Below, in pieces: positions 25,930 to 36,959 of a stretch of DNA of 64,000 bases. Numbering within the stretch: the stretch's first letter is position 1; each line of letters begins with the position of its first letter. Origin of the DNA: Vibrio mytili (GTDB lineage Bacteria > Pseudomonadota > Gammaproteobacteria > Enterobacterales > Vibrionaceae); the NCBI RefSeq assembly GCF_000830505.1, contig NZ_JXOK01000024.1, forward strand, positions 1 to 64,000. Direction: 5' to 3'. The notes beneath the pieces are model-generated. The model did no database searches. It saw only the letters and a list, made by a program, of their open reading frames with translations, and was not told the DNA's origin. The translations under genes were made by a program, and so were the position numbers.

Positions 25930-25953
25930 ATACCCAAGCAGCGGCTTGGGTAT
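25930..25953 (-). terminator. der terminator
   Basis: A perfect stem ATACCCAAGC / GCTTGGGTAT with loop AGCG is followed by seven T on the minus strand. It is directly after the der stop at 25967 and ends the rlmN-to-der gene cluster. Confidence 0.9.
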
Positions 25954-25966
25954 TGAGATGATTTTA

Positions 25967-27463
25967 TTATTTATTGCGGTTTTTCACTGCAGACATCATA
26001 CGCTTACGTTTGCGCTCTTGAGACATGGTAAGCTTATTCGTACGGTTCTCATACGGGTTGTCACTATTCTGGAAATTAATACGGATTGGTGTACCCATAA
26101 TTTCCAGCGATTTACGGAAATAGTTCATCAGATAACGCTTGTACGAATCGGGCAGTTCACGAACCATATTACCGTGGATAACAATAATTGGTGGGTTATA
26201 TCCCCCCGCGTGCGCGTATTTTAGTTTAATCCGACGACCACGAACCATAGGTGGTTGATGATCGTCAACGGCCATCTTCATGATTCGGGTAAGAACAGAA
26301 GTTCCTACTCGGGTAGTCGCAGACTTGTATGCCTCTTGAATCGACTCGAACAAGTGGCCAACCCCGGTGCCGTGTAGTGCGGAAATAAAGTGGATACGAG
26401 CAAAATCGACAAAACCGAGGCGGCGATCTAGCTCTTTCTTCACGTTTTCTTTCACATCACTATCAAGACCGTCCCATTTGTTTACGGCTAATACAATGGA
26501 ACGACCTGCGTTCAGTGCAAAGCCTAGCAAGCTTAGATCTTGATCAGAGATATTTTCACGCGCATCAATAACCAACAACACCACGTTGGCATCTTCTACC
26601 GCTTTCAGTGTCTTAACCACTGAGAACTTCTCTACTGTTTCGTTGATACGACCACGACGACGAACACCTGCAGTATCAATCAATACATACTCTCGGCCGT
26701 CACGTTCCATCGGAATGTAGATCGAATCGCGAGTCGTGCCAGGCATATCGTACACAACGACACGCTCTTCACCCAGAATACGGTTGGTCAGTGTCGACTT
26801 ACCCACGTTAGGTCGACCAATAATTGCCAGTTTAATTGGCTGCTCTTGGAGGCGCTTAAGATCTTGCTCGGCTTCCTCTTCGGTACGCTCTTCTGGCAGA
26901 AATTCGGCATCTTCAAACTCTGTTAAATCTTCGATTTCGCCTGCTTCTGATTCACTATCCAGTAAATCATCAAAAAATGGTGAAAGAGCTCGCTCAAGTA
27001 ATGCGGTCACACCACGGCCATGCGCAGCTGCAATTTGGTACATGTCGTCCACACCAAGTTGCCAGAAGTCGGCACAAGCAGCATCAGCATCAATGCCATC
27101 AATTTTATTGACCACGAGCATGGCTGGCTTTTCAATTTTACGCAGGTGCGCAGCAATAGCTTCATCAGAAGGCGTAAGACCTGCACGACCATCAACCATG
27201 AAAAGTACCACGTCTGCTTCATCCATGGCGGCTAACGATTGCTGCGCCATCTTTGTTTCGACGCCTTCCTCGGTGCCATCGATACCACCGGTATCAATCA
27301 CAATAAATTCGTGTTCTTCACCAAGTCTAGCTTGGCCATATTTACGGTCTCGTGTTAGGCCAGGAAAGTCCGCAACTAACGCATCACGAGTGCGCGTCAA
27401 TCGGTTAAATAGTGTAGATTTACCTACGTTCGGACGCCCTACAAGAGCCACTACAGGTATCAT
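25967..27463 (-). CDS. der: Ribosome-assembly GTPase Der (EngA)
   Basis: A 498-residue GTPase needed for 50S ribosomal subunit maturation. Two tandem G domains each show GRPNVGKS (8-15, and again near 214), DxxG segments and NKxD motifs (NKIDG, NKWDG). The C-terminal KH-like domain (about 390-480) is followed by a basic tail RKRKRM. The acidic linker between the G domains ([20 protein letters not shown]) is typical of vibrios. It lies downstream of bamB with a hairpin in between. Confidence 0.97.
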   Translation of the reverse strand: MIPVVALVGRPNVGKSTLFNRLTRTRDALVADFPGLTRDRKYGQARLGEEHEFIVIDTGGIDGTEEGVETKMAQQSLAAMDEADVVLFMVDGRAGLTPSDEAIAAHLRKIEKPAMLVVNKIDGIDADAACADFWQLGVDDMYQIAAAHGRGVTALLERALSPFFDDLLDSESEAGEIEDLTEFEDAEFLPEERTEEEAEQDLKRLQEQPIKLAIIGRPNVGKSTLTNRILGEERVVVYDMPGTTRDSIYIPMERDGREYVLIDTAGVRRRGRINETVEKFSVVKTLKAVEDANVVLLVIDARENISDQDLSLLGFALNAGRSIVLAVNKWDGLDSDVKENVKKELDRRLGFVDFARIHFISALHGTGVGHLFESIQEAYKSATTRVGTSVLTRIMKMAVDDHQPPMVRGRRIKLKYAHAGGYNPPIIVIHGNMVRELPDSYKRYLMNYFRKSLEIMGTPIRINFQNSDNPYENRTNKLTMSQERKRKRMMSAVKNRNK

Positions 27464-27568
27464 AACAACCTCTAAAATAATCTATCTTCTGTAGTTATAG
27501 GTAACGACTTGCTCAATGCCAACTCAAACCAGCATTTTACCTATAACCACGTCAGGAATAACAATGAC

Positions 27569-27604
27569 AAACAATAATTACAAACAATAATTACAAACAA
27601 CAAA
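27569..27604. repeat. Short AT-rich tandem repeat before der
   Basis: About two and a half copies of a 15-bp unit (ACAAACAATAATT core) lie in the bamB-der gap. It is low-complexity, possibly from slippage, with no assigned role. Confidence 0.5.
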
Positions 27605-27605
27605 A

Positions 27606-27635
27606 CGGCCCCTAGCTGTCACCAACCAGGAGCCG
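27606..27635 (-). terminator. Hairpin between bamB and der
   Basis: On the minus strand CGGCTCCT pairs with AGGGGCCG (one G-U pair) across a 14-base loop, followed by TTTTGTTG. It is about 20 bp after the bamB stop, giving a moderate terminator or attenuator before der. Confidence 0.6.
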
Positions 27636-27656
27636 AATGTGAATTATATCACGATA

Positions 27657-28817
27657 TTATTCTGTGATGGTTAGTTTCTTTACATCACCATTGCGAGTGG
27701 TGATGACATAACCGTCAGACAATAACGTAGGGCCAACCGCAAACCCACTGTCGTCAACATACTGCTGCGCAACAAAGTCACCGGTCGAGCGGTCGATCCA
27801 GTGCAAGTAGCCTAATGTATCGCCTACGACAAGGTAGCGCCCCATGACAACAGGCTTAGTCAACTGGCGGTTTTCCAATTGGTCGTTTGCCCACAGTTCC
27901 GTACCGCTACGAGCATCCACAGCAACAACGTGATCTTTTTCAGTAATGACAAAGATACGACTGCCATCTGTTGCAAGATCGTTGGCGGAGGAGTAATTAC
28001 GCTTCCAAATAGGGTTTGCAGAACGTAAATCAACTGCGACTAACTGACCATTGAAACCCACGGTAAATAGCGTGCCGCCTAAGATAACCGGTGTAGAATC
28101 AACATCAACCAAACGATCAATTTCTGTTGCGCCTTTTGGAGTTCCGATCGGCTGTTGCCAAATGAGCTGCCCACGTTCAACAATCGCAGCGGCTAGACGA
28201 CCATTTGCGGTTCCCCAGAAAACCCCGCCACCGGCAGCGACAGGTGTACTATCACCTCGTAACGTTAGGTTTGGCACTTCTGTTGCCAGCGCCCAGCGTT
28301 GCTCACCAGTGCTCTCGTTAAGCGCAATGAGTGTACCACGACTGGTATTAACCATGATTAGGCCGGAGTCAGCGACGGGATTTGCCAACACTTCACCACC
28401 AACTTCAACCCGCCAGCTCACTTCGCCAGTTTCTTGGTCAAGAGCAATCACTTCACCATTTTCGGATCCAATGAACACCTTACCGTATGCAGCAGTAATG
28501 CCACCTGAAAGACGCGCAATGACGTCTTGCTGAACATCAGTTTGCCACAAAGGCTGTCCGTTTTCTGGATCTAAGGCTTTTACTTTTCCATCACGGCTAG
28601 CGACAAATAACTTATCGTTAGCATAAACTGGTGACAGCTTTGAAAAATAATGTCCCACACCATCACCAACGGATGTACTCCACTCGGTGCTTGGGGTAAA
28701 TTCACTGTCTACTTGCGGTAGCGGAGCCATCACAATGGTATCTTCTTCACCAGCACAACCAGCAAGAACTCCCACCGTTAACGCCCCTAACAAGGCTTTT
28801 TTAAAGACTCTTTTCAT
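27657..28817 (-). CDS. bamB: Outer-membrane assembly lipoprotein BamB
   Basis: A 386-residue lipoprotein of the BAM complex that inserts beta-barrel proteins into the outer membrane. The lipobox VLAGC places the acylated Cys at residue 22. The rest forms repeated PQQ-like beta-propeller blades (for example GKVKALDPENGQPLW, GEVIALDQETGEVSWR, VAVDARSGTELW). It lies 12 bp downstream of the yfgM-like gene, as in other gammaproteobacteria. Confidence 0.96.
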   Translation of the reverse strand: MKRVFKKALLGALTVGVLAGCAGEEDTIVMAPLPQVDSEFTPSTEWSTSVGDGVGHYFSKLSPVYANDKLFVASRDGKVKALDPENGQPLWQTDVQQDVIARLSGGITAAYGKVFIGSENGEVIALDQETGEVSWRVEVGGEVLANPVADSGLIMVNTSRGTLIALNESTGEQRWALATEVPNLTLRGDSTPVAAGGGVFWGTANGRLAAAIVERGQLIWQQPIGTPKGATEIDRLVDVDSTPVILGGTLFTVGFNGQLVAVDLRSANPIWKRNYSSANDLATDGSRIFVITEKDHVVAVDARSGTELWANDQLENRQLTKPVVMGRYLVVGDTLGYLHWIDRSTGDFVAQQYVDDSGFAVGPTLLSDGYVITTRNGDVKKLTITE

Positions 28818-28829
28818 CCAATGCGGTCC

Positions 28830-29444
28830 TTATTTCGCCAGATCGTCCAGTTTCATTTGTAATGTTGGGCTTGCATCTGCTGCTTGTTGCGCCTCGGTAT
28901 ATGCGGCATGAGCTGCATTTTTGTCACCTTGACGCAGTGCAATATCTCCGCGCAGCTCTGCAATACGGCCACTCCAAGTCGCGTCAGTCACTTTACTTAG
29001 TTCAGAACTTGCTGCGTCAAAGTTGCCCATTTCCGCTTCAAGACGTGCGATACGGTAACTGATAAGTGGCGATAACGCCGCATCTTTGGTATTGCTTTGT
29101 GCCCATTTTAGTTGCTCAAGAGCCGCAGAAAGGTTTTGTTCATTGACGAATGATTTGGCTAACTGAAGTGCCGCCAGAACGGAGTACTCTTTGACCTGAC
29201 TTGAGTCGATGAAAGCCTGAACATCCGCTTGTGCATCTAGTCCTTTTTCTTGCAACAAATTAATCGCTTGAGTGTAATTGTGTGAAGCTGCTTCACTCGC
29301 CTGAACGACAGAATCCTGATAATAACGCCAGCCAAATAGACCACCTAAGCCAACAACCGCACCGATGATGACGGCTTTACCGTTTTCTTTCCACCAGTCT
29401 TTAATGGCTTCAACTTGTTGTTCTTCAGTATCGTAAAGTTCCAC
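28830..29444 (-). CDS. yfgM: YfgM family membrane-anchored TPR protein
   Basis: A 204-residue inner-membrane protein. A short cytoplasmic N-terminus (EEQQVEAIKDWWKENGK) is followed by one transmembrane segment (about 24-42) and a periplasmic tetratricopeptide-like domain. The E. coli homologue is an ancillary SecYEG translocon subunit that works with PpiD and links to periplasmic chaperones. It lies between hisS and bamB in the conserved order. Confidence 0.9.
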   Translation of the reverse strand: MELYDTEEQQVEAIKDWWKENGKAVIIGAVVGLGGLFGWRYYQDSVVQASEAASHNYTQAINLLQEKGLDAQADVQAFIDSSQVKEYSVLAALQLAKSFVNEQNLSAALEQLKWAQSNTKDAALSPLISYRIARLEAEMGNFDAASSELSKVTDATWSGRIAELRGDIALRQGDKNAAHAAYTEAQQAADASPTLQMKLDDLAK

Positions 29445-29504
29445 TTCCTGTCCTCTTAAAACATGTAAATGGCAGCAAGGCTGCCATTGTTCCCATTTCG
29501 TTTA

Positions 29505-29527
29505 AAGGCTCCTCGATTGGGAGCCTT
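29505..29527 (-). terminator. Hairpin between hisS and yfgM
   Basis: AAGGCTCC (29505-29512) pairs with GGAGCCTT (29520-29527) around a 7-base loop, and the minus-strand tail begins TAAACG. A second small stem GGCAGC-AAG-GCTGCC lies at 29471-29485. Partial termination between hisS and yfgM is likely. Confidence 0.6.
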
Positions 29528-29568
29528 AATTTACGAACTAGGATGTATTTGCTAGCTTACTAAAAGAC

Positions 29569-30837
29569 CTAGATCAGTGCTGCGATCTTATCAGCAACTT
29601 CTGCTTGGTTGTAAGTATGTTGCTCACCACCCGCTAAATCTTTCAGTACAACGGTGTTATCCGCGACCTCATTTTCACCCAGAACCAATGCTACTACAGC
29701 ACCAACTTTGTCTGCGCGCTTAAACTGTTTCTTAAAGTTACCACCGCCGAAGTGAGTCATAATCCGGACATCAGGGATGGCTTCACGAAGATGCTCTGCG
29801 AGCTTCATTCCTGACATCATCGTACCCTCACCTGCAGTCACAACATACACATCGACGCTACGACGTACATCAGCAAGCTCAAGCGTTTCAAGCATTAGAA
29901 CCAGACGCTCAAGCCCCATAGCGAATCCAACCGCTGGAGTTGCTTTGCCACCCAGTTGTTCCACAAGACCGTCGTAGCGACCACCACCACATACGGTTCC
30001 TTGTGCACCTAAACTTTCGGTGATCCATTCAAATACTGTACGGTTGTAGTAATCCAAACCACGAACGAGACGCTCATTAACAGTGTATTCGATACCTGCT
30101 GCATCAAGAAGTTCACAAAGACCAGCAAAATGTTGTTTAGATTCTTCATCTAAGTAGTCAGAAAGTCGAGGTGCGTCACCCAACACCGCTTGGATATCTG
30201 GATTTTTAGTATCCAATACTCGTAATGGGTTAGTGTGCATACGTCGCTTGCAATCGTCATCTAGAATATCCATATGTTGCTCTAGAAATGCGATTAGCGC
30301 GGTACGATAGTTGGCACGGGCTTCAAGCGAACCAATTGAGTTCAACTCTAGACGCACATGTTTATCAATGCCCAGTTCACGCCATAAACGTGCAGTCATC
30401 ATGATAAGCTCCGCATCGACATCGGGGCCATTGAGACCAAACACTTCCACACCACACTGGTGGAATTGACGGTAACGGCCTTTTTGCGGACGTTCGTGAC
30501 GGAACATTGGTCCCATGTACCATAAACGTTGCTCTTGGTTATAAAGCAAACCGTTTTCTATACCAGCTCGAACACAACCTGCTGTACCTTCAGGGCGAAG
30601 CGTTAAGCTATCACCATTGCGATCCGCGAACGTGTACATTTCTTTTTCAACCACGTCCGTTACTTCACCAATGGCGCGACTAAATAGTTGCGTCATCTCA
30701 ACGATTGGCATGCGAACTTCATTGTAACCATAAGCGCTAATGACTTTTTTCACTGTGTTTTCTAGCTTTTGCCACAGCGGAGACTGAGTTGGGAGGCAAT
30801 CGTTCATGCCTCGAATTGCTTGAATTGTTTTTGCCAC
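29569..30837 (-). CDS. hisS: Histidyl-tRNA synthetase
   Basis: A 422-residue class II synthetase charging tRNA(His). Motif 2 ([21 protein letters not shown]) and the histidine signature [13 protein letters not shown] are clear. Motif 3 is GFAMGLERL, and the anticodon-binding domain occupies about 330-420. ATG 30837 lies 26 bp after the ispG stop in an ispG-hisS unit. Confidence 0.97.
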   Translation of the reverse strand: MAKTIQAIRGMNDCLPTQSPLWQKLENTVKKVISAYGYNEVRMPIVEMTQLFSRAIGEVTDVVEKEMYTFADRNGDSLTLRPEGTAGCVRAGIENGLLYNQEQRLWYMGPMFRHERPQKGRYRQFHQCGVEVFGLNGPDVDAELIMMTARLWRELGIDKHVRLELNSIGSLEARANYRTALIAFLEQHMDILDDDCKRRMHTNPLRVLDTKNPDIQAVLGDAPRLSDYLDEESKQHFAGLCELLDAAGIEYTVNERLVRGLDYYNRTVFEWITESLGAQGTVCGGGRYDGLVEQLGGKATPAVGFAMGLERLVLMLETLELADVRRSVDVYVVTAGEGTMMSGMKLAEHLREAIPDVRIMTHFGGGNFKKQFKRADKVGAVVALVLGENEVADNTVVLKDLAGGEQHTYNQAEVADKIAALI

Positions 30838-30863
30838 AATACTTACCGTAATTCTCGTTGAGA

Positions 30864-31982
30864 TTAATCTTGTATTTTCACTTGAATGCGATTTTCACCA
30901 TCCATCATGGCGGCTTTCGCACGGATCTTAGCTTCGAGCTGATTCACAAGGTCGTTATTGTCAAAGCGCTCTTTCTGACGCTTACCATCTTCGTAGAAGG
31001 CACTCTTTTTATTACTGCCCGCAAGGCCAAGATGAGACACTTCCGCTTCTCCAGGGCCATTGACGACACAACCAATGATCGAAACATCCATCGGGGTAAT
31101 AATGTCTTCTAAACGCTCTTCTAAGGCATTAACGGTAGCAATAACATCAAATTCCTGACGAGAACAACTCGGACACGCGATAAAGTTGATACCACGTGAG
31201 CGAATACGTAGAGATTTAAGAATATCGAAGCCGACCTTAATTTCTTCAACTGGGTTAGCCGCTAAGGAGATACGTAATGTATCACCGATGCCTTCCGCGA
31301 GCAGCATACCTAAGCCGACAGATGACTTCACCGCTCCTGCACGTGCGCCACCCGCTTCAGTGATCCCTAAGTGCAAAGGTTGGTCGATTTTCTTAGCTAA
31401 TAAACGATAAGAATCTACCGCTAAAAATACATCCGACGCTTTGACACTCACTTTAAACTGATCAAAGTTGAGGCGATCAAGGTGATCGACGTGACGCATA
31501 GCCGACTCGACTAAGGCTTCCGGGGTCGGCTCTCCATATTTCATCTGCAGATCTTTTTCTAAAGAACCACCGTTGACACCAATACGGATCGGAATGTTTT
31601 TATCTCGGGCACAATCGACTACAGAGCGAATTCGCTCTTCATTACCAATGTTACCAGGGTTGATGCGTAAACAATCTACGCCATACTCTGCCACTTTAAG
31701 CGCGATACGGTAGTCAAAGTGAATATCCGCTACCAAAGGAACAGATACTTGCTGTTTGATTAGCTTAAACGCTTCAGCTGCATCCATCGTTGGTACGGAG
31801 ACTCGTACAATGTCTGCACCGACATTTTCTAGTGCTCGGATTTGTGCGACTGTCGCTTCTACGTCAGTCGTGCGGGTGTTAGTCATTGACTGTACAGCGA
31901 TAGGTGCACCATCACCAACAGGTACATCACCCACATAAATACGCGTCGATTTACGACGAATGATTGGAGATTCGTGTTGCAT
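30864..31982 (-). CDS. ispG: 4-hydroxy-3-methylbut-2-enyl-diphosphate synthase
   Basis: A 372-residue Fe-S enzyme of the MEP isoprenoid pathway, reducing methylerythritol cyclodiphosphate to HMBPP. A TIM barrel is followed by the [4Fe-4S] domain with cysteines in IACPSCSRQ and [16 protein letters not shown] 31982 is 6 bp after the rodZ stop. The adjacent isc genes provide its cluster. Confidence 0.97.
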   Translation of the reverse strand: MQHESPIIRRKSTRIYVGDVPVGDGAPIAVQSMTNTRTTDVEATVAQIRALENVGADIVRVSVPTMDAAEAFKLIKQQVSVPLVADIHFDYRIALKVAEYGVDCLRINPGNIGNEERIRSVVDCARDKNIPIRIGVNGGSLEKDLQMKYGEPTPEALVESAMRHVDHLDRLNFDQFKVSVKASDVFLAVDSYRLLAKKIDQPLHLGITEAGGARAGAVKSSVGLGMLLAEGIGDTLRISLAANPVEEIKVGFDILKSLRIRSRGINFIACPSCSRQEFDVIATVNALEERLEDIITPMDVSIIGCVVNGPGEAEVSHLGLAGSNKKSAFYEDGKRQKERFDNNDLVNQLEAKIRAKAAMMDGENRIQVKIQD

Positions 31983-31988
31983 AATTCT

Positions 31989-32957
31989 TTATAACGGTAA
32001 AGTGAATCTAGCTACTCTGCCTGAAGTATACCCAGAAAGATCAACCGGTTCACTTGCAAATGTCATCGTAACCCCTTCAGGAGCACCCAATATCACTTTA
32101 AATGGCGCTTTCCCGGTCAGTTTTACATCTTGACCTGGTTTATGAGTGCCACTTACCAGTGTTTTTCCATTAGTATCTTTCACTTGAATCCAGCAATCTG
32201 CTGTAAATTTCATTGTGATTAAGGTCATGCCTTCAGGAACCACTACTGCCGGCTCCTGAGTTTCTTCGACATCCGTCGCTGATATTGATTGCTCTGCGCT
32301 CTCATCAACAGATTGGTCGGTGTTCGGAGTCAATACTGCCGTTGTTTCAGCCGCGCTCATATCAGTATCGGCCATCATAGTTTCAGAAGCAGAAGTACTT
32401 ACCACCTCAGGTGCAACGTCTTTAGGAGCACTAGCGATTAATTCTTCAGCTGTCATCAAATCGATATCTGCGAGCTCTTGCTTGCTCTGCTCGGACGTAT
32501 CGCTACTGGCATTAGCGACAACTTGAGTCAGGCTATTGTCATGCTGATTTTGCCACCACCAAGCAGCAGAAATACCAGTAATCACTATCGCAATTAACCA
32601 AGTCAGGAACATGATGCGACTGTTGTGCTTTTCGTGCTTGGTTTTGCGCGAAAAACTCTGCATTTCTATTTCTTGAGTTTTCGGTTGTGACGGTAAAGTT
32701 TGCTCTAGAGCTGACAGCACCACTTTTTCATCAAGACCGACCACTTTTGCATACGAACGCAAATAACCTCGAGTAAACGTTGCAACTTGGTGAGATTCAA
32801 AACGGTTGTCTTCTATATCTTCAATAACAGAAACACGAAGCCTGAGGCGATCAGCAACTTGCTTCTGGGTCATACCGATGGATTCGCGTTTATTTTTTAG
32901 GAGTGTGCCCGGTTCAGTTGAAAGCGGGACTTCATTGGTATTTTCGTTTTCTGTCAT
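31989..32957 (-). CDS. rodZ: Cytoskeleton protein RodZ
   Basis: A 322-residue bitopic membrane protein that links MreB to the cell-wall elongation machinery. A cytoplasmic helix-turn-helix (about 18-85: SIGMTQKQVADRLRLRVSVI) is followed by one transmembrane segment (about 115-133), a low-complexity Ser/Thr/Asp-rich periplasmic linker and a beta-rich C-terminal domain (about 245-320). It heads the rodZ-ispG-hisS unit. Confidence 0.93.
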   Translation of the reverse strand: MTENENTNEVPLSTEPGTLLKNKRESIGMTQKQVADRLRLRVSVIEDIEDNRFESHQVATFTRGYLRSYAKVVGLDEKVVLSALEQTLPSQPKTQEIEMQSFSRKTKHEKHNSRIMFLTWLIAIVITGISAAWWWQNQHDNSLTQVVANASSDTSEQSKQELADIDLMTAEELIASAPKDVAPEVVSTSASETMMADTDMSAAETTAVLTPNTDQSVDESAEQSISATDVEETQEPAVVVPEGMTLITMKFTADCWIQVKDTNGKTLVSGTHKPGQDVKLTGKAPFKVILGAPEGVTMTFASEPVDLSGYTSGRVARFTLPL

Positions 32958-33360
32958 AATGATGGTATTTAATCTGTTTAGTGGTTAATACAATTCTTTA
33001 TTTTCGTTTTTGTTCTGAAAGCTCACTACAACTAAAAAGTAGCCAGCCCTAACGCATTAACCAAAATAATATTTTAACAAATCTTCAGCACTCTATATGC
33101 GAATACACGTTCTGCGCAAAACAGCAAAGCGTAGGAGAAAAGAGCCGAAGTTGTCAGCGTTGTCGTTAATGTCATACATAATGATAAGCGAATGTATAAC
33201 AAAGACAAAAACTCATTCTACTCAAACTAACAGATAGCTGAAGCTTTTGTCCAAACTTTGACAGTATAAATTGAAATAAACGCCAAATGCTCTCAATTTA
33301 AAGAGGTAGGGTAAACAAAATAGCCAGAGCTAGGCTCTGGCTATCGTTAACTCTGCTCGT
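32958..33360. other. Intergenic region rodZ-rlmN
   Basis: About 400 bp, AT-rich, with no supported gene. It holds the rlmN terminator (33321-33343) and presumably the rodZ promoter. The pilF gene found here in some gammaproteobacteria is absent from this position, as in V. cholerae. Confidence 0.5.
33321..33343 (-). terminator. rlmN terminator
   Basis: A perfect 10-bp stem TAGCCAGAGC / GCTCTGGCTA with loop TAG has a TTTTGTTT tail on the minus strand. It lies 18 bp after the rlmN stop. Confidence 0.9.
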
Positions 33361-34488
33361 TTATACTGCTTTTACATCGATGCTTTCTGCACCACGTGCT
33401 GCTTTTAGCATTGCTGTGCGCTTAGTTCTATCAATCACATCACCCACAAGTTGACCACAAGCGGCGTCAATATCATCACCACGCGTTTTACGTACAGTCA
33501 CCGTGTGTTCGTATTTCATCAACGTTTTCTGGAAGCGATCAATACGAGAGTTACTTGGCTTTTTATAAGGAGAACCTGGGTAAGGATTGAACGGAATCAA
33601 GTTAATCTTACATGGCGTGTCTTTCATCAACTCTGCAAGCTCGCGAGCATGCTCCATGTCATCATTAACATGATCTAGTAAAACATACTCAACCGTTACT
33701 TTACCGCGGTTTGCATTAGACGACGCAATATAACGACGCACAGAAGCAAGAAAATCTTCAATATCCCAGCGATCATTAATTGGCATAATTTCACTACGTA
33801 GCTTGTCATTTGGTGCGTGCAAAGAGATAGCCAGCGCCACATCAATTTTGCCCGTCATTTGATCAAGACCAGAAACAACGCCAGATGTCGATACAGTCAC
33901 TCGGCGTTTAGATAAACCAAAGCCTAAGTCATCCAACATGATTTCTAACGCAGGAATCAAGTTTTTCATGTTCAAAAGCGGTTCGCCCATGCCCATCATC
34001 ACAACGTTGGTGATAGGACGACGTCCCGTCTCTTTTTCCAGGCCAATCTCACGCGCAGCACGCCAAACCTGACCGATGATTTCTGAAACTTTTAGGTTAC
34101 GGTTAAATCCCTGTTGTGCTGTTGAGCAGAACTTACATGCTAGTGCACAACCAACTTGAGACGACACACACAATGTCGCACGATCGTCTTCAGGGATGTA
34201 TACGGTTTCTACATCCTGGTCACCGACTTTCATCGCCCATTTAATCGTGCCATCGGAAGAGTGTTGCGCTTCGGCAACGTATGGCGCTTTAATCTCACAT
34301 TTATGCTGCAGTTTTTCACGCAATTTCTTGTTGATGTTCGTCATGTTCTCGAAGTCATCAACACCGAAATGGTATATCCACTTCATAACCTGATCAGCAC
34401 GGAACGCTTTCTCGCCGAGCTCTTCCGCGAAAAACTGACGCATGCCTTTGCGATCAAAGTCGAGTAGATTGATTTTTTCAGTGGTCAT
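33361..34488 (-). CDS. rlmN: Dual-specificity 23S rRNA/tRNA m2A methyltransferase RlmN
   Basis: A 375-residue radical-SAM enzyme methylating C2 of A2503 in 23S rRNA and A37 in some tRNAs. The Cx3Cx2C cluster motif is in [12 protein letters not shown] (about 125-136), and GMGEPLLN follows. The methyl-carrying Cys is near the end in DAACGQL. The frame is open upstream to 34620, but ATG 34488 ([11 protein letters not shown]) follows TTGAGAGGCAAC and fits the family length. It is downstream of ndk, separated by a terminator. Confidence 0.96.
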   Translation of the reverse strand: MTTEKINLLDFDRKGMRQFFAEELGEKAFRADQVMKWIYHFGVDDFENMTNINKKLREKLQHKCEIKAPYVAEAQHSSDGTIKWAMKVGDQDVETVYIPEDDRATLCVSSQVGCALACKFCSTAQQGFNRNLKVSEIIGQVWRAAREIGLEKETGRRPITNVVMMGMGEPLLNMKNLIPALEIMLDDLGFGLSKRRVTVSTSGVVSGLDQMTGKIDVALAISLHAPNDKLRSEIMPINDRWDIEDFLASVRRYIASSNANRGKVTVEYVLLDHVNDDMEHARELAELMKDTPCKINLIPFNPYPGSPYKKPSNSRIDRFQKTLMKYEHTVTVRKTRGDDIDAACGQLVGDVIDRTKRTAMLKAARGAESIDVKAV

Positions 34489-34656
34489 GTTGCCTCTCAA
34501 TGACTGAAACAAGAATAAGGGCGCGAATTGTACAGCCTTTATGCAGCTACAACAAGAGGGGTAAACCCCTGAGTTTGCTAAGGCATTAAAATCATTATGC
34601 TTAAAATTTAACCACAACAATTGTCGATGTTTTCAGATAAGAATCAGATAAGAAAA

Positions 34657-34678
34657 AGCCTCGGAAGTTTCCGAGGCT
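34657..34678 (-). terminator. ndk terminator
   Basis: A perfect 10-bp stem AGCCTCGGAA / TTCCGAGGCT with a 2-base loop has a CTTTTTCT tail on the minus strand. It is about 50 bp after the ndk stop. Confidence 0.9.
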
Positions 34679-34727
34679 AACAGTCTTAACTACCCAATAA
34701 GCGTAAAGCGCAACAAGTCGCTGAACA

Positions 34728-35153
34728 TTAACGCGGATAAATTTCTGACTCTGGGAAAAAGAATTCGATTTCTCGAGCAGCAGACTCTGGGCTATCTGAG
34801 CCATGAACAGAGTTATGGCGCATACTGAGCGCATAGTCTGCACGTAGTGTACCGCATGCTGCTTCTTCTGGGTTTGTTTTACCCATAAGTTCTCGGTAAC
34901 GGGCAATAGCGTTTTCACCTTCCAACACCTGAACCATAATCGGGCCAGACGTCATAAACTCTTTAAGAGCAGGAAAAAATGCTTTACCTTCGTGTTCAGC
35001 ATAAAAACCACTGGCTTGATCTTCAGTAAGATGAACCATCTTTGCCGCGACAATACGCAAACCGGCTTTCTCAATACGGTTGTAAATTGCACCAATTAGG
35101 TTTCGTTCCACTGCATCAGGCTTAACAATTGAGAACGTTCTTTCTAGAGCCAT
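34728..35153 (-). CDS. ndk: Nucleoside diphosphate kinase
   Basis: A 141-residue cytosolic kinase that balances nucleoside triphosphate pools through a phospho-His intermediate. The active-site His lies in [18 protein letters not shown] (about 113-130), and the N-terminal [13 protein letters not shown] is canonical. It lies downstream of pepB on the same strand. Confidence 0.97.
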   Translation of the reverse strand: MALERTFSIVKPDAVERNLIGAIYNRIEKAGLRIVAAKMVHLTEDQASGFYAEHEGKAFFPALKEFMTSGPIMVQVLEGENAIARYRELMGKTNPEEAACGTLRADYALSMRHNSVHGSDSPESAAREIEFFFPESEIYPR

Positions 35154-35244
35154 AAAATGTCCTTTTTGTACTTGTAATAGTAATAGTTCTGAATAGCTTA
35201 TTATTAAGCAAGCGGCACCAACAAAATCAGTACCGCAATTGGTA

Positions 35245-36543
35245 TTATTTACCCGCTTGTTCGTTCAGTAAACGAGCTAGCGTGCGTACACCCATGCCCG
35301 TAGCGCCCGCCGCCCATTTATCGGATGCAGACTTACGGTAAGTACCAGCGCAATCAAAATGCAGCCAACCCTTCTTATAGTCTTCAACAAAGTAAGACAA
35401 AAACGCTGCCGCTGTGCTTGCGCCTGGAGAGTAATCACCTGAGCTGATGTTGGATAAATCAGCAAAGTTGGAAGGCAGCATACCTCGATGGAAATCGGCA
35501 AGAGGAAGTGGCCATAAACCTTCTTTCTCTTGATTTGCTGCCGTGAGCGCTTGATGAGAAAGCTCCTCATCAAAGCTCATCAGCGCGTGATAATCGTTAC
35601 CCAACGCATTCTTAGCTGCGCCAGTTAACGTCGCACAATCAATAATAAGCTCTGGTTTTTGCTCACTGGCGTAAATCAGGCCATCCGCTAAGACTAAACG
35701 TCCTTCAGCATCGGTATTCATGATTTCTACCGTTTTGCCATTTTTGTAGGTAATGATATCGCCAAGCTTAAGCGCTCGACCAGACACCATGTTTTCTGCA
35801 CAGCAAAGAATCAGTTTGACGCGCTTATTCAGCCCACGTTGAATCGCTAAGCCCAAACCGCCAGTTACTGTTGCAGAGCCCCCCATATCCGCCTTCATTG
35901 ACGTCATAAAGTTGGAAGGCTTTAAGCTGTAACCGCCTGAGTCAAAGGTGATGCCCTTACCCACTAAACACGCAAATACTGGGGCGTTTTCATCACCCGT
36001 TGGGTTATAATCCAATTGCAGCATCGCGGAGGTACGTGATGATCCTCGGCCTACGGCGAAAATGCCTTCCCAACCTTCTGTAAGAAGATCTTTGTCTTTT
36101 ACGATGCGAGCGGTAACGGTGCCTTCCGGAGCCATAGACTTAATAAACTCAGCCGCCATAGAAGCCAGTTGACGAGGTGCGACCTCTTCTGCCGTTTTAT
36201 TGATGATATCGCGTGTGAAATCAGTCGCTTTAATTCGAGCTTGAAGTTCGAGCTGTTCCTGTTCAGGCAGCGCTTTCCATTCAAGTGCTCCATGCTTCTT
36301 AGGATTGCGATAGCCTTGATGAAACGCCCAAACACTTTCCAGGTCCCAGTTATCGCCTGCAAGCAAAATAGAGCGAATCCCTTGGCCATCAAGCTGGCGA
36401 GCTGCGCGTTGGATTGCGCCAAGATCATGACCTTCCCCTAAGTGAACGGTTGTTCCGTTTTCTGAAAACGAAAGCAGCGCTTTTTCACCCCAATGTGGTG
36501 CTGCAGAATCTTGACTTAAAAATACGGACATCTGTGTAGACAT
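35245..36543 (-). CDS. pepB: Peptidase B (M17 leucyl aminopeptidase family)
   Basis: A 432-residue metallo-aminopeptidase of family M17, which cleaves N-terminal residues and works in dipeptide (including Cys-Gly) turnover. The metal-binding and catalytic motifs [16 protein letters not shown] (about 205-220) and [16 protein letters not shown] (about 283-298) are intact. ATG 36543 follows AAGGAGAAACC, so the 9 extra upstream codons are not used. The iscX/pepB gap holds a strong terminator, so pepB is separate from the isc operon although adjacent. Confidence 0.95.
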   Translation of the reverse strand: MSTQMSVFLSQDSAAPHWGEKALLSFSENGTTVHLGEGHDLGAIQRAARQLDGQGIRSILLAGDNWDLESVWAFHQGYRNPKKHGALEWKALPEQEQLELQARIKATDFTRDIINKTAEEVAPRQLASMAAEFIKSMAPEGTVTARIVKDKDLLTEGWEGIFAVGRGSSRTSAMLQLDYNPTGDENAPVFACLVGKGITFDSGGYSLKPSNFMTSMKADMGGSATVTGGLGLAIQRGLNKRVKLILCCAENMVSGRALKLGDIITYKNGKTVEIMNTDAEGRLVLADGLIYASEQKPELIIDCATLTGAAKNALGNDYHALMSFDEELSHQALTAANQEKEGLWPLPLADFHRGMLPSNFADLSNISSGDYSPGASTAAAFLSYFVEDYKKGWLHFDCAGTYRKSASDKWAAGATGMGVRTLARLLNEQAGK

Positions 36544-36645
36544 GGTTTCTCCTTGTCTTATTCTCGGCATTACCTGTGCCGCTTATTTTAATAACTCCCG
36601 GATGTTAGCATTTTGTAGGTTGAAAATGTCAATTTGATAAAAAAA

Positions 36646-36661
36646 CGGACTCTAGAGTCCG
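36646..36661. terminator. isc operon terminator
   Basis: A perfect palindrome CGGACTCTAGAGTCCG has A-runs on the left and T-runs on the right, so it can terminate on both strands. It lies between iscX and pepB and closes the iscR-iscX operon. Confidence 0.88.
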
Positions 36662-36704
36662 TTTTTTTTAGTAAGAATTGTTAACTAGGCTGTATTTTGC
36701 AGCT

Positions 36705-36905
36705 CTAATCAGCTTCGTCCATCCAACACATGATGACGGCTTCAAGAATCTTTTCGTTACAATGGTTTGGATCATCTTCAAACTCATCCAACTCCATGAT
36801 CCATTGATGAAGATCGGTAAACCGCACCGTTTTAGGATCGACATCAGGAAACTTGTCACAAAGTTCAATTGCGATGTCACGAGAGTCTGTCCATTTCATG
36901 CTCAT
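36705..36905 (-). CDS. iscX: Fe-S assembly modulator IscX
   Basis: A 66-residue acidic protein of the IscX family, which binds IscS and Fe and tunes cluster assembly. [21 protein letters not shown] and [12 protein letters not shown] are diagnostic. Start ATG 36905 gives the usual length; ATG 36899 is 6 bases on and better spaced from AAGGA, so either is possible. It is the last gene of the isc operon. Confidence 0.93.
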   Translation of the reverse strand: MSMKWTDSRDIAIELCDKFPDVDPKTVRFTDLHQWIMELDEFEDDPNHCNEKILEAVIMCWMDEAD

Positions 36906-36959
36906 TTTCCTTTTGTTCATCCCTCAATATTTAAGGGCTACAAGCGTAGTCTTGTTATT

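Noticed and set aside
26736..27494. 252-codon Ser-rich plus-strand frame opposite der
   Set aside because: Low-complexity translation antisense to a conserved GTPase gene, with no ribosome-binding site or family.
32958..33360. Missing pilF between rodZ and rlmN
   Set aside because: pilF occupies this place in some gammaproteobacteria, but as I recall the V. cholerae order also lacks it here, so its absence is not an anomaly.
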